From contig JAGUWZ010000050.1 in NCBI GenBank assembly GCA_020062065.1, forward strand, positions 1 to 6,220: a stretch of DNA of 6,220 nt, in the 5' to 3' direction. The DNA comes from Candidatus Omnitrophota bacterium. GTDB taxonomy: Bacteria > Omnitrophota > Gorgyraeia > Gygaellales > Profunditerraquicolaceae. Below, piece after piece: positions 1 through 5,851 of this stretch (the stretch's first letter is position 1; each line of letters begins with the position of its first letter). The position numbers and the translations under genes are program-made. The notes beneath the pieces were generated by a model that saw nothing but the letters and a program-made list of their open reading frames with translations, did no database searches and was not told where the DNA came from.

Positions 1-19
1 ACCCTACCAAGAGAGAACC

Positions 20-48
20 TTGACAGATTCTCAATAATATGATATATT
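20..48 (+). promoter_or_regulatory. sigma-70-type promoter for the small membrane-protein pair
   Basis: A perfect -35 TTGACA (20-25) is followed after exactly 17 bases by TATATT (43-48). The predicted transcription start is near 55. That lies downstream of the ATG at 39 and only about two bases before the ATG at 57, so a transcript from this promoter would be essentially leaderless for the first gene but would carry the second gene with a normal leader. Seen directly; activity is inferred. Confidence 0.55.
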
Positions 49-56
49 TTGGATTG

Positions 57-254
57 ATGGAAATAATAACTAAGAATCGCCGAGAATTTATTGCCAAGAT
101 AGTTTCTGACTTGGGAAAAACCATCTTTGCTGTTGGGTTGGCGAGTTATTTCTTTGAAAAATTCCCTGGAATACTGAAAGTATTCTTGGCAGTGGCGTGT
201 TTGATATTTTTTATTGGTAGCATCTTCATTCAACCTAAAGAAAAAGGAGATTAG
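57..254 (+). CDS. small two-helix membrane protein, unknown function
   Basis: This 65-residue protein starts MEIITKNRREF and is not one I can name with certainty. It has a basic N-terminal stretch (about residues 1-16), a first hydrophobic segment around TIFAVGLASYFF and a second around VFLAVACLIFFIGSIFI, then a short charged tail ending KEKGD. This suggests two membrane-spanning helices with both ends in the cytoplasm. The overall pattern recalls small two-helix families such as DUF6722, but only loosely. An in-frame ATG at 39 would add MIYFGL. I prefer 57 because the good promoter at 20-48 would start transcription after 39 and the extra residues look unnatural. Neither start has a clear Shine-Dalgarno. 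The gene ends two bases before the next small gene, so the two are probably co-transcribed. Confidence 0.6.
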   Translation: MEIITKNRREFIAKIVSDLGKTIFAVGLASYFFEKFPGILKVFLAVACLIFFIGSIFIQPKEKGD

Positions 255-256
255 AG

Positions 257-355
257 ATGTTAATTCTGTCAGCAGCTTTTGTATTTTTAGTCTTTGTGCT
301 AATTTTAATGTATATTGACCATAGGAAGAGTATACAGACAAGACCCGTTCATTAA
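257..355 (+). CDS. 32-residue single-span membrane peptide
   Basis: This is a very short gene encoding 32 residues. The N-terminal part (MLILSAAFVFLVFVLILMYI) is one hydrophobic helix, followed by a basic tail DHRKSIQTRPVH. An excellent ribosome binding site, AAAGGAGA (243-250), lies six bases before the ATG. It overlaps the last codons of the preceding gene, whose stop (252-254) is two bases upstream. This strong, well-placed site is the main reason to accept the gene despite its size. It probably acts with, or is expressed together with, the two-helix protein before it; a role cannot be stated. No terminator is visible after it. Confidence 0.6.
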   Translation: MLILSAAFVFLVFVLILMYIDHRKSIQTRPVH

Positions 356-359
356 TTCT

Positions 360-437
360 TCCTGTCATTGCCACCTTTTCTTCTACGTTTATCTCTTCCA
401 ACTTCTTCCACCCATCTTTAGTCAAATACAGATGATT
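360..437 (-). pseudogene. Hint/intein-like N-terminal block fragment, copy 1
   Basis: Read on the minus strand from 437, this encodes NHLYLTKDGWKKLEEI followed by NVEEKVAMTGR. It matches the block-B region of Hint domains (inteins and hedgehog-type autoprocessing domains), where a conserved H is followed by a strand, a D/DGW.K turn and a G/E-E-hydrophobic strand. There is no start codon in a sensible place: an in-frame TAA lies about 12 codons upstream, and the splice-site Cys/Ser block A is absent. It is closely similar to the fragment at 1339-1413 in both DNA and protein. Family assignment comes from motif memory, not a search. I read it as a decayed remnant. Confidence 0.5.
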
Positions 438-505
438 TCTTAACCCCCCATATCCAAAAGCGCATTGACCTTATGTGGTATTTGGAGACGCTTTCCAAAC
501 CAATC

Positions 506-552
506 GGGAAAGTGTCCCTTAGGTATACAGGAAACTGTCCCCTAGGTATACC
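506..552. repeat. two tandem copies of a 23-bp GGGACA/GTATACC repeat
   Basis: Unit one (506-528) and unit two (530-552) share the core GGAAA.TGTCCC.TAGGTATAC with a period of 23 bases. The GGGAAAGTGTCCC part is itself nearly palindromic and related to GGGACAGTCCCC at 1425-1436. The array cuts into the end of the Hint C-terminal fragment. Such short palindromes are often spread by REP-associated (RAYT) transposases; that link is inference. Confidence 0.6.
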
Positions 553-674
553 ACAAAGTTATGCGCGTCTTCAACCTCAATGTCGTAGACGGACAGGACC
601 CCCAAAAGGTTCATCAGATTCTCTAGAATCTGTCCTATTTCAGCTGCTTTGGCACCGTAGAAAACTTGACGCAG
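519..674 (-). pseudogene. Hint/intein-like C-terminal (block F) fragment
   Basis: A 51-codon open stretch on the minus strand encodes LRQVFYGAKAAEIGQ, then ILENLMNLLG, then VLSVYDIEVEDAHNFVVY (599-546). The last piece is a very good match to intein/Hint block F (VYD.xVe..HNF). In a working domain this is followed within a few residues by block G ending HN. Here that part is missing: after HNFVVY the frame runs into the 23-bp repeats and stops at 519-521. There is no ATG at the front; a TAG precedes it at 675-677. It lies on the same strand as the block-B fragments, in the order expected for one domain (block B at 1413-1339, block F at 599-546), but the toxin-antitoxin genes occupy the space between. 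Read as the tail of a broken intein-like element. Confidence 0.55.
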
Positions 675-694
675 CTATTATTTTGTGGTATAGT
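666..694 (+). promoter_or_regulatory. promoter of the DUF433/DUF5615 module
   Basis: TTGACG (666-671), 17 bases, then TATAGT (689-694), one mismatch from consensus in each box. Predicted start is near 701, immediately before the GGAGGTGG ribosome binding site (702-709) of the antitoxin gene. The mRNA leader would be only about 14 nt. The -35 box lies inside the reverse-strand Hint C-terminal fragment. Confidence 0.6.
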
Positions 695-714
695 TCTGTT
701 TGGAGGTGGGAATA

Positions 715-960
715 ATGGCTAATCATTCTCCGCAAGAAAGAATCTCTATTGATCCGAAGGTCTGCTTTGGTAAGCCGTGTATCAAGGGAACGCGGATACC
801 TGTCTATATGATTCTGGAACTCATTGAACAAGGACTTATCCCTGAACAGATCATCCGAGAATGCTATCCTGATATCACTGTTGAAGATATCAAGGCCTGC
901 CTTCATTATGCAGCGGCTATTTTCAAAAATGAAGAGGTTCTTATCCAAGAGGTTAATTAA
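715..960 (+). CDS. DUF433-family antitoxin
   Basis: This 81-residue protein carries the DUF433 signature nearly in full: RISIDPKVCFGKPCIKGTRI (residues 9-28), then a helix VYMILELIEQG, then IPEQIIRECYPDITVEDIKA and a final helix CLHYAAAIF. DUF433 proteins are small helix-turn-helix-like proteins usually found directly before PIN-like DUF5615 genes, and are regarded as the antitoxin and probable autorepressor of the pair. The start is the ATG at 715 because GGAGGTGG sits five bases upstream. A longer in-frame TTG reading from 700 would place that site inside the gene and is unlikely. The stop codon TAA (958-960) directly touches the next start. The length is normal for the family, with no sign of damage. 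Confidence 0.85.
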   Translation: MANHSPQERISIDPKVCFGKPCIKGTRIPVYMILELIEQGLIPEQIIRECYPDITVEDIKACLHYAAAIFKNEEVLIQEVN

Positions 961-1338
961 GTGAGGTTGTTTGCCGATCACTGTTTCTTTCAGTGTGGAG
1001 TTGATCTCTTGCAAAAGGCCGGCTACGATATCATCAAAGCTAAAAACATAGGGATGCAGCAAGCAAGCGATGGAGAGATCACCTCTTTTTGTAGAAAAGA
1101 AAATAGGATTATAGTCACTCTGGATAATGACTTTGGTAGTCTTTATAGGTTTCCTTTGGGAACCCACAAAGGAATAGTCCTCTTTAAAATCAATCCCTTT
1201 ATGCCCCTTACTCTTCTTGCGGTCTTGAGGCCGCTGATAGAAAGAAACGTATTTGGCCTTTTCAAAGATGCCCTGGTAATTGTTAAAAGAGATAAAATCA
1301 CAATTATTAGACCTAGCGGCATTACCGAGACTATCTGA
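961..1338 (+). CDS. DUF5615 PIN-like toxin (putative nuclease)
   Basis: This is a 125-residue protein of the DUF5615 (PIN/Mut7-C-like) type, the usual partner of DUF433. The acidic residues expected of a metal-dependent RNase fold are visible: D6 in MRLFADHCF, D37/E39 in QASDGEIT, and D55/D57 in VTLDNDFG. The block SDGEIT..CRKENRIIVTLDNDFG is the most diagnostic part. The C-terminus has a typical strand VKRDKITIIRP. Family members usually have D-E/N at the first site; here it is D-H. The start is GTG at 961, immediately after the antitoxin stop, with AAGAGG (947-952) as ribosome binding site, so translation should be coupled. RNase activity is inferred from the fold family, not shown. The stop (1336-1338) abuts a reverse-strand Hint fragment. 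Confidence 0.8.
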   Translation: MRLFADHCFFQCGVDLLQKAGYDIIKAKNIGMQQASDGEITSFCRKENRIIVTLDNDFGSLYRFPLGTHKGIVLFKINPFMPLTLLAVLRPLIERNVFGLFKDALVIVKRDKITIIRPSGITETI

Positions 1339-1413
1339 TACTACCGCAATCTCCTCCCCCGCCTCAATATCTCGCAACTTTTTCCACCCATCCTTAGTCA
1401 AATACGGATGATT
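1339..1413 (-). pseudogene. Hint/intein-like N-terminal block fragment, copy 2
   Basis: The minus strand from 1413 reads NHPYLTKDGWKKL, RDIEAGEEIAVV, a strong match to Hint/intein block B and the following strand. It ends exactly where the toxin gene ends. Beyond that the frame stays open to 640 only as the antisense of the toxin-antitoxin genes, so I do not treat it as one protein. Upstream, the Hint similarity stops at a GGGAC-A-GTCCC palindrome (1425-1435), with no block A and no start codon. It resembles the fragment at 360-437 (TATTTGACTAA and GATGGGTGGAA are shared in the DNA), implying an ancient duplication or two insertions of one family. Confidence 0.5.
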
Positions 1414-1424
1414 TAATAAGGTCA

Positions 1425-1436
1425 GGGACAGTCCCC
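1425..1436. repeat. GGGAC-A-GTCCC palindrome, REP-like
   Basis: GGGACAGTCCCC contains a perfect 5-bp inverted repeat around a single A (1425-1435). Its sequence is close to the tandem repeats at 506-552, and both mark the edge of a Hint fragment. Probably a short dispersed palindromic repeat; a wider genome would be needed to count copies. Confidence 0.4.
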
Positions 1437-1475
1437 TTTATCACGTAGGTAAGCGAATTCAAGGGTAAAACAGGG

Positions 1476-1499
1476 GTTTTAGGAAAGCGCTTTCAAAAC
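1476..1499. promoter_or_regulatory. LacI/CcpA-operator-like palindrome
   Basis: A perfect 12-bp palindrome GAAAGCGCTTTC (1483-1494) is flanked by GTTTT (1476-1480) and AAAAC (1495-1499). The minus-strand form TTGAAAGCGCTTTCC fits the catabolite-responsive element consensus WTGNAANCGNWNNCW at all but one position. It lies after mrdA, with no promoter that I can see beside it, so it may be a chance or orphan site, or a weak hairpin at the 3' end of the mre operon. Confidence 0.3.
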
Positions 1500-1532
1500 G
1501 TCTGGAAGGGGCTTGGAGTGTAAAGTTTCTAA

Positions 1533-3245
1533 TTACAATAGTCCTTGCTGAATCATCGACTCAATAATTGTCTTACTGACAACAGTTGCAGCGTATCCAG
1601 AACCGCCGTGTTCTAAAAATACACAAATGACAAATTTTGGATTCTGGAAAGGGAAAAATCCTAAAAACCATCCATGAGCTAAACCACTAAAAGTCTGGGC
1701 AGTGCCAGTTTTACCAGCAACATCAACAGGCAAACCAGACAATATATGCGCTGTGCCGCCTGAGTCTGAAACAACCGCTCTTAATCCTTCTCTAATTTTA
1801 TTTATACTGTTGTCTTTAAAATGCAGATCCGCAATCCTTCTACGTCGAATAGAAACATCTTTACCTTCTATTGCCTTAACTATATAAGGGCTGACAAGTC
1901 TGCCCTTGTTGGCAAACACCGCCATCATCCGTATCAATTGTAAGGGGGTCGCTAATAACTCTCCCTGTCCGATAGCAAAGTTAGCAGTATCACCCTGATA
2001 CCATCTGCGGAATTTATATATTTTTTCCCATAATGGATCAGCCACAAATCCAGATGCCTCGTAAGGTAATTCAATAGAACTGGCTTTTGATAAACCCATT
2101 CTGAGCGCGTAATCATGAATCAACTGCGCTCCTATAAGAAGGCCGGTCTTATAAAAAAACACATTACAGGAATGCGCAATCGCCTCTAATAAATTCTCTT
2201 CACCATGTATATCCCAGCAATTAAATTGCCTACTTCCCACAATAACCTCTCCTCGGCAGGGGTAGCGCGTATTCAAAGTTATTTTTCCTGTCTCAAGCGC
2301 AGCAATTGCAACTATAAGTTTGAATACCGAGCCCGGTGGAAAAACACCGCTGATTGAACGGTTCAATAGCGGCGCATCAGGGTTATTAAAAAGCCCGACA
2401 ATAGAATTACTTGATTTCTTAACAAATAAATCGGGCGAGAAACCGGGACTTGAGGCCATGGCCATAATTTCTCCATTCTCAGGATTCATAACAATAACAC
2501 TCCCCTTTTTATCTCCCAGGACATCTTCGGTTATTCTCTGTATCCTTAAATCCAGCGTCAGTTGTAAGTCTTTGCCGCTGGTTGGGGGCTTAAAACCCAA
2601 GACGCGAGTAAATCTCCCGCGGTGGTCCACCTCCACTGATAATCCTCCGTCTTCCTGTCGCAGATAATAGTCGTATTTCTCTTCCACGCCGCCGAAGCCA
2701 ACCAGGTCTTTAGTCTTATAACCGTAATCGGATAATTTTGTCAGGCGCCAACGGTCAATTTCACTTATATAACCAAGAACATGGGAGGCGAGTTTTCCGT
2801 AGGGATAATAGCGTAAGGTAGTTGGTTCTACGATAACGCTCCCAAAGACAAATCTTTCCTCCTCCAGGGCAACCGCCTTTTTTTGGCTTATGTTCTTTGC
2901 TATGGTAACCGGGACACCCGGCGCAACAAAACCCGTGATAAATCTTGTTTTTAGTTCCTTAAAACTTATATTAAGAATCTTGGACAGTTCTATCAGTGTT
3001 TTATCTACCTCTTCTCTCGGTTGAGGGAAAATCACTACATCGTAAGAAATAGAACTGCCTACAATAATATTGCCTTGCGCATCAAGGATGTTCCCTCGGC
3101 TTCCATACTGGGGTATAAGCCGAATACAATTTCTCCTGCTAAGCTCTTTAAATTTTGCGCCTTGAATAATCTGGTTATTTAAAAGGCTAAAAAAGAGAAA
3201 TAAAAATACAAAAATAATGCTTAAATTAAAAACTTTTATCCTCAT
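1533..3245 (-). CDS. mrdA: penicillin-binding protein 2 (elongation transpeptidase)
   Basis: This is a 570-residue class B PBP that cross-links peptidoglycan during rod elongation, anchored in the inner membrane with its catalytic domain in the periplasm. One N-terminal membrane helix (about 6-24) is followed by the dimerisation/pedestal domain, with the typical R-G-N-I-x-D-x-x-G motif (residues 50-58, RGNILDAQG), YPYGKLASHVLGY (147-159) and GVEEKYDYYLR (186-196). The transpeptidase motifs are complete: SVFK with Ser306 nucleophile and Lys309, SCN at 359-361, and KTGT at 512-515. The protein is somewhat shorter than E. coli PBP2 (633). The ATG (3245) overlaps the mreD stop as ATGA and has no Shine-Dalgarno of its own, so it is probably coupled to mreD. 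A rodA gene commonly follows, but none does here, and no clear T-tract terminator is visible after the stop. Confidence 0.93.
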   Translation of the reverse strand: MRIKVFNLSIIFVFLFLFFSLLNNQIIQGAKFKELSRRNCIRLIPQYGSRGNILDAQGNIIVGSSISYDVVIFPQPREEVDKTLIELSKILNISFKELKTRFITGFVAPGVPVTIAKNISQKKAVALEEERFVFGSVIVEPTTLRYYPYGKLASHVLGYISEIDRWRLTKLSDYGYKTKDLVGFGGVEEKYDYYLRQEDGGLSVEVDHRGRFTRVLGFKPPTSGKDLQLTLDLRIQRITEDVLGDKKGSVIVMNPENGEIMAMASSPGFSPDLFVKKSSNSIVGLFNNPDAPLLNRSISGVFPPGSVFKLIVAIAALETGKITLNTRYPCRGEVIVGSRQFNCWDIHGEENLLEAIAHSCNVFFYKTGLLIGAQLIHDYALRMGLSKASSIELPYEASGFVADPLWEKIYKFRRWYQGDTANFAIGQGELLATPLQLIRMMAVFANKGRLVSPYIVKAIEGKDVSIRRRRIADLHFKDNSINKIREGLRAVVSDSGGTAHILSGLPVDVAGKTGTAQTFSGLAHGWFLGFFPFQNPKFVICVFLEHGGSGYAATVVSKTIIESMIQQGLL

Positions 3246-3733
3246 AGAATCAATCTGTGATTACTATCGCCTACGCAGTGATAACAGCGCTGCAAGATTA
3301 TGAAAATAATGGATGTGTATAATGTTTCAAAAAATGCAATACGCAAAAAAACAGAGGGAGGAATAAAATTATTTAGATACAAGGATATTAGCCAGGTTAG
3401 CGCCGCATAAAGCAAGGCGCAGATAAAAGTAACTATACTGGATAAGAAATAATTATCCAGGGATAATTTTTTATTCAATTGTATAACCAAGAAACACAAT
3501 AATGCAAAAATCAAGGTATTTATACCGAATCTATTTATTCCAAGGATGTCCCCCAGAATCCCGCTAAACAAACTTATAAATAAAGCCCATCGCCATTCAA
3601 AATAAATACCCGCTAAAACAATGCTGATTAAAAAAAGATTTGGCTTTACACCAAAGATTTTGAGATAATCCAATATTGTGGTTTGAAACAAAGCAAAGAT
3701 AAAAACAATCAAGAGAAAAATCCAATTTCTCAT
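3242..3733 (-). CDS. mreD: rod shape-determining protein MreD
   Basis: A 163-residue, very hydrophobic inner-membrane protein with about five or six membrane segments (roughly 3-22, 30-45, 50-61, 69-86, 96-120 and 130-147). The family hallmark is present: an acidic residue in a G-rich segment, ISLFSGILGDILGINRFGIN (residues 53-72), corresponding to the G..G...D.......G.N pattern of MreD. Length is typical for the family. MreD joins MreC and PBP2 in the elongasome. It sits between mreC and mrdA, with ATGA overlaps on both sides. The nearest AGGA-like sequence is too far from the ATG, so expression probably relies on re-initiation by ribosomes finishing mreC. Primary sequence is poorly conserved in MreD, so the call rests on topology, this motif and position. 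Confidence 0.88.
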   Translation of the reverse strand: MRNWIFLLIVFIFALFQTTILDYLKIFGVKPNLFLISIVLAGIYFEWRWALFISLFSGILGDILGINRFGINTLIFALLCFLVIQLNKKLSLDNYFLSSIVTFICALLYAALTWLISLYLNNFIPPSVFLRIAFFETLYTSIIFIILQRCYHCVGDSNHRLIL

Positions 3734-4503
3734 GGGATAATTATCAAGACTTCCTCTAAACCCAAAAAATCAACTGCGGGTTTTACTACCGCATATCTAG
3801 TTAAGCCTGAAAACTCTTCATTTATATTTGTGACTCTACCTATAAGTAAACCTTTGGGATACACATCTGTCAACCCAGAAGTAATCACGGCGTCATTTAC
3901 CCTGATATCGCTTTCCTTGGTCAGGTATTTCATAATTAACAAACCGCCGAGTGAGCCGCACACCAAACCTTCTTGCCGGCTACGCTGGATTATTGCCGAG
4001 ACACACAAGGCAGAGTCGCTTAGTAAAATAATTTTGCTGGTAGAACTACTTACCTCAATAACCCGACCCACCAATCCCAAAAAACTAATACTGACAAAAC
4101 CTTTTTTTATACCGCTATCGCTTCCTTTGTCAATAATTATAGTCGAGGACCAATTAGAAGGGTCGCGGCCGATAACCCGCGCCGCGATTACTCTATAGGG
4201 GATACTTGTTTTAAAAGAAAGAAGTTTTTTGAGGCGGGTGTTTTCCAGATAAACCTCTGTGGTATCATTAAGTTTTTTTTGTAAAAGATAAACTTCTTCT
4301 TTTAATTTTTCACTCTGGAGTAAATTTCTATGATAAAAAACCAGCCCGCCGATTTCTTTTCTTATTACTGTCAATACGCTTAAGGGGAAGCGAAAGATAT
4401 TTAACAGGGGCCTGCGTATGGATGGGATAAAACTACAGAGGGATAAAAGCAGAAAAACAAAGATGAGGAAAGAGATTAGTGTTTTTTTTCTAAATTTAAA
4501 CAC
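3730..4503 (-). CDS. mreC: rod shape-determining protein MreC
   Basis: A 257-residue bitopic protein that links cytoplasmic MreB to periplasmic PBP2. It has a basic start (FKFRKK), one membrane helix (about 8-27), a coiled coil rich in L/E/K (about 60-98) and the MreC beta-barrel domain. Diagnostic stretches are ARVIGRDPSNWSSTIIIDKG (108-127), the following G-F-V-S-I-S..GLVGRV (135-148), and a late DAVITSGL..VYPKGLLIGRV (204-223). The only possible start is GTG at 4503, because the frame has a TAA two codons upstream. No Shine-Dalgarno is visible; the leader instead has CTCCTTTA, which looks like the anti-Shine-Dalgarno of 16S rRNA. An ATG two bases earlier (4505) opens a short other-frame peptide that crosses a run of eight A. 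Translation is therefore probably weak or conditional compared with mreB. Confidence 0.92.
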   Translation of the reverse strand: MFKFRKKTLISFLIFVFLLLSLCSFIPSIRRPLLNIFRFPLSVLTVIRKEIGGLVFYHRNLLQSEKLKEEVYLLQKKLNDTTEVYLENTRLKKLLSFKTSIPYRVIAARVIGRDPSNWSSTIIIDKGSDSGIKKGFVSISFLGLVGRVIEVSSSTSKIILLSDSALCVSAIIQRSRQEGLVCGSLGGLLIMKYLTKESDIRVNDAVITSGLTDVYPKGLLIGRVTNINEEFSGLTRYAVVKPAVDFLGLEEVLIIIP

Positions 4504-4513
4504 ATCTTAAAGG

Positions 4514-4571
4514 AGCGCATCGCTTAGCGCTAATTTCACGTTATCAAGTTGAAACTAGAGAAATTAGCGCT
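4514..4571 (-). promoter_or_regulatory. mreB-mreC intergenic stem with alternative pairing
   Basis: Arms AGCGCTAATTTC (4526-4537) and GAAATTAGCGCT (4560-4571) form a perfect 12-bp stem around a 22-base loop. The arm near mreC can instead pair locally: AGCGC (4514-4518) with GCGCT (4527-4531). These two structures exclude each other. There is no T-tract after the long stem on the minus strand, so it is not a classic intrinsic terminator. It may be an attenuator, a pause site, or a processing/stability element that lowers mreCD-mrdA output relative to mreB. Structures seen; function inferred. Confidence 0.5.
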
Positions 4572-4591
4572 GGGTTGTTTGGGCGAATTAA

Positions 4592-5665
4592 CTAAGAGCG
4601 CATTTCTGATTTTACTGGAACGGTGACATCGTCAAGATAACGTATATCGTTGAGGACTTTGCCCGTACCATTAACCACCGCAGTGACAGGGTCGTCTGCA
4701 ACATGAACAGGTAAGCCCGTTTCCTCGGAGATTAATTTATCAATACCCCTTAATAGAGAACCGCCTCCTGCCATGACAATACCTTGTTCTATTAAATCCG
4801 CGGATAATTCAGGAGGTGTCCTCTCTAAAGAAACTTTGGTAGTTTCAAGTATTGCCCGCAGTGGCTCCTGCAGCGCCTCTCTGATTTCTTCAGAGGTTAT
4901 GGTTACTGCCTTGGGCAGACCGGCAACCAGATCCCGACCCTTGACTTCCAAAGTCATTTCTTCTTCTAAAGGATAGGCAGAACCAATCTTTATCTTTATA
5001 TCTTCGGCAGTCCTTTCTCCAATCATCACATTATAAGTTTTGCGCAAATATTCAATGATTGCCTGGTCCATCTCATCGCCGCCAATACGTATAGATCTAG
5101 AAAAAACAATACCTGCCAGTGAAATTACTGCAATCTCGGTAGTGCCACCACCTATATCAATAATCATATTGCCGATGGGATCCTGAATAGGTAAGCCCAC
5201 GCCTATGGCTGCAGCCATAGGTTCTTCGATTAACTTTACTTGCCTGGCGCCTGCCCGCTCAGCAGAATCCTTGACCGCCCGCTTCTCGACTTCCGTAATT
5301 CCGGAAGGAATGGCAATGACTATACGTGGTCTGACTAAAACCCTGCGCTTGTGGACTTTCTTTATAAAATATCTCAACATCGCTTCGGTTATCTCAAAAT
5401 CAGCAATAACGCCATCTTTCATTGGCCTAATCGCGATAATATTACCAGGTGTGCGACCGAGCATCCGCTTAGCTTCTTCTCCTACTGCCCTAACTAAAGA
5501 GGTGCCGTGTTTAATAGCCACTACCGAAGGCTCACAAAGCACTACACCTTCACCCTTGACATAAACGAGGGTTGAAGCCGTGCCTAAATCAATTCCCATA
5601 TCATTAGAAAATAGACCTAAAATGTAATTAAAAGAATTTTTCATGAAATCTTTAAACTTTCCCAT
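4592..5665 (-). CDS. mreB: rod shape-determining protein MreB (bacterial actin)
   Basis: A 357-residue actin-like ATPase that forms membrane-bound filaments guiding lateral wall synthesis. The N-terminus ([18 protein letters not shown]) can form the amphipathic membrane-binding helix. Then come phosphate-1 motif [11 protein letters not shown] (22-32), a LIEEP.AAAIG segment with the catalytic-type glutamates E147/E148, phosphate-2 motif [15 protein letters not shown] (168-182), and adenosine motif [15 protein letters not shown] (295-309). Length matches the family (about 340-350) with a slightly longer front. The frame is open to 5737, but I start at 5665 because AGGAGAG lies five bases upstream and the promoter -10 box (5728-5733) is downstream of any earlier start. 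First gene of the mreB-mreC-mreD-mrdA operon and the only one with a strong ribosome binding site. Confidence 0.96.
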   Translation of the reverse strand: MGKFKDFMKNSFNYILGLFSNDMGIDLGTASTLVYVKGEGVVLCEPSVVAIKHGTSLVRAVGEEAKRMLGRTPGNIIAIRPMKDGVIADFEITEAMLRYFIKKVHKRRVLVRPRIVIAIPSGITEVEKRAVKDSAERAGARQVKLIEEPMAAAIGVGLPIQDPIGNMIIDIGGGTTEIAVISLAGIVFSRSIRIGGDEMDQAIIEYLRKTYNVMIGERTAEDIKIKIGSAYPLEEEMTLEVKGRDLVAGLPKAVTITSEEIREALQEPLRAILETTKVSLERTPPELSADLIEQGIVMAGGGSLLRGIDKLISEETGLPVHVADDPVTAVVNGTGKVLNDIRYLDDVTVPVKSEMRS

Positions 5666-5670
5666 ATTTG

Positions 5671-5677
5671 CTCTCCT
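5671..5677 (-). promoter_or_regulatory. mreB ribosome binding site
   Basis: AGGAGAG on the minus strand, five bases before the ATG at 5665. It fixes the mreB start and contrasts with mreC, mreD and mrdA, none of which has a recognisable site at normal distance. Confidence 0.75.
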
Positions 5678-5727
5678 GCAATGAGCAGCTGTTTTCTCAA
5701 AAACTAACCCAAGCGGCCACTTGACTG

Positions 5728-5756
5728 ATTTTATCAAAGATTAAACTATATGTCAA
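5728..5756 (-). promoter_or_regulatory. sigma-70-type promoter of the mre operon
   Basis: On the minus strand TTGACA (5756-5751) is followed after exactly 17 bases by TAAAAT (5733-5728), a near-perfect housekeeping promoter. Transcription should start near 5721, leaving a leader of about 56 nt before mreB. Seen directly; strength is inferred. Confidence 0.75.
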
Positions 5757-5798
5757 ATAAAAAGTTGGTAAATTTTGTAACCGGTCAGTAAACAGGCT

Positions 5799-5851
5799 AT
5801 CGCCGTGCGAAGAGCCACAGGCGATGAAGTAATCTCAGTCGAGATTGCTTC
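5799..5851. repeat. paired imperfect hairpins, REP/MITE-like
   Basis: Two adjacent inverted repeats lie upstream of the mre promoter: ATCGCC (5799-5804) with GGCGAT (5820-5825), and GAAGTAATCTC (5826-5836) with GAGATTGCTTC (5841-5851), an 11-bp stem with one T/G mismatch and a 4-base AGTC loop. The GAGATTGCTTCG core resembles intergenic dispersed repeats seen in many bacterial genomes. The surrounding 5757-5932 holds no believable gene: its 60-codon minus-strand open frame begins at TTG without a ribosome binding site and reads through these hairpins. Confidence 0.45.

Noticed and set aside
506..552. CRISPR-like array
   Set aside because: Two adjacent 23-bp units without spacers, so a tandem repeat, not a CRISPR.
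615..632. CAGATTC-TCTA-GAATCTG hairpin as a terminator or operator
   Set aside because: No T-tract, and it falls within the reverse-strand coding remnant (QILEN). A chance inverted repeat is likely.
700..714. Upstream TTG start for the DUF433 gene
   Set aside because: It would put the GGAGGTGG ribosome binding site inside the coding region and start before or at the predicted transcription start.
473..715. 80-codon plus-strand open frame
   Set aside because: It runs antisense to the Hint block-F fragment and through the 23-bp repeats, has no ribosome binding site, and its sequence looks random (PQCRRRTGPPKGSS).
640..1401. 253-codon minus-strand open frame
   Set aside because: Only its first ~21 codons look like protein (Hint block B, beginning at TTG). 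The rest is the exact antisense of the DUF433 and DUF5615 genes, which have promoter, ribosome binding sites and family motifs.
3683..4198. 171-codon plus-strand open frame
   Set aside because: Antisense to mreC and the start of mreD; Ser/Thr/Pro/Lys-rich as expected for a shadow frame.
5666..5737. 24-residue N-terminal extension of MreB
   Set aside because: The promoter -10 box and predicted transcription start lie inside it, and the ATG at 5665 has the strong ribosome binding site.
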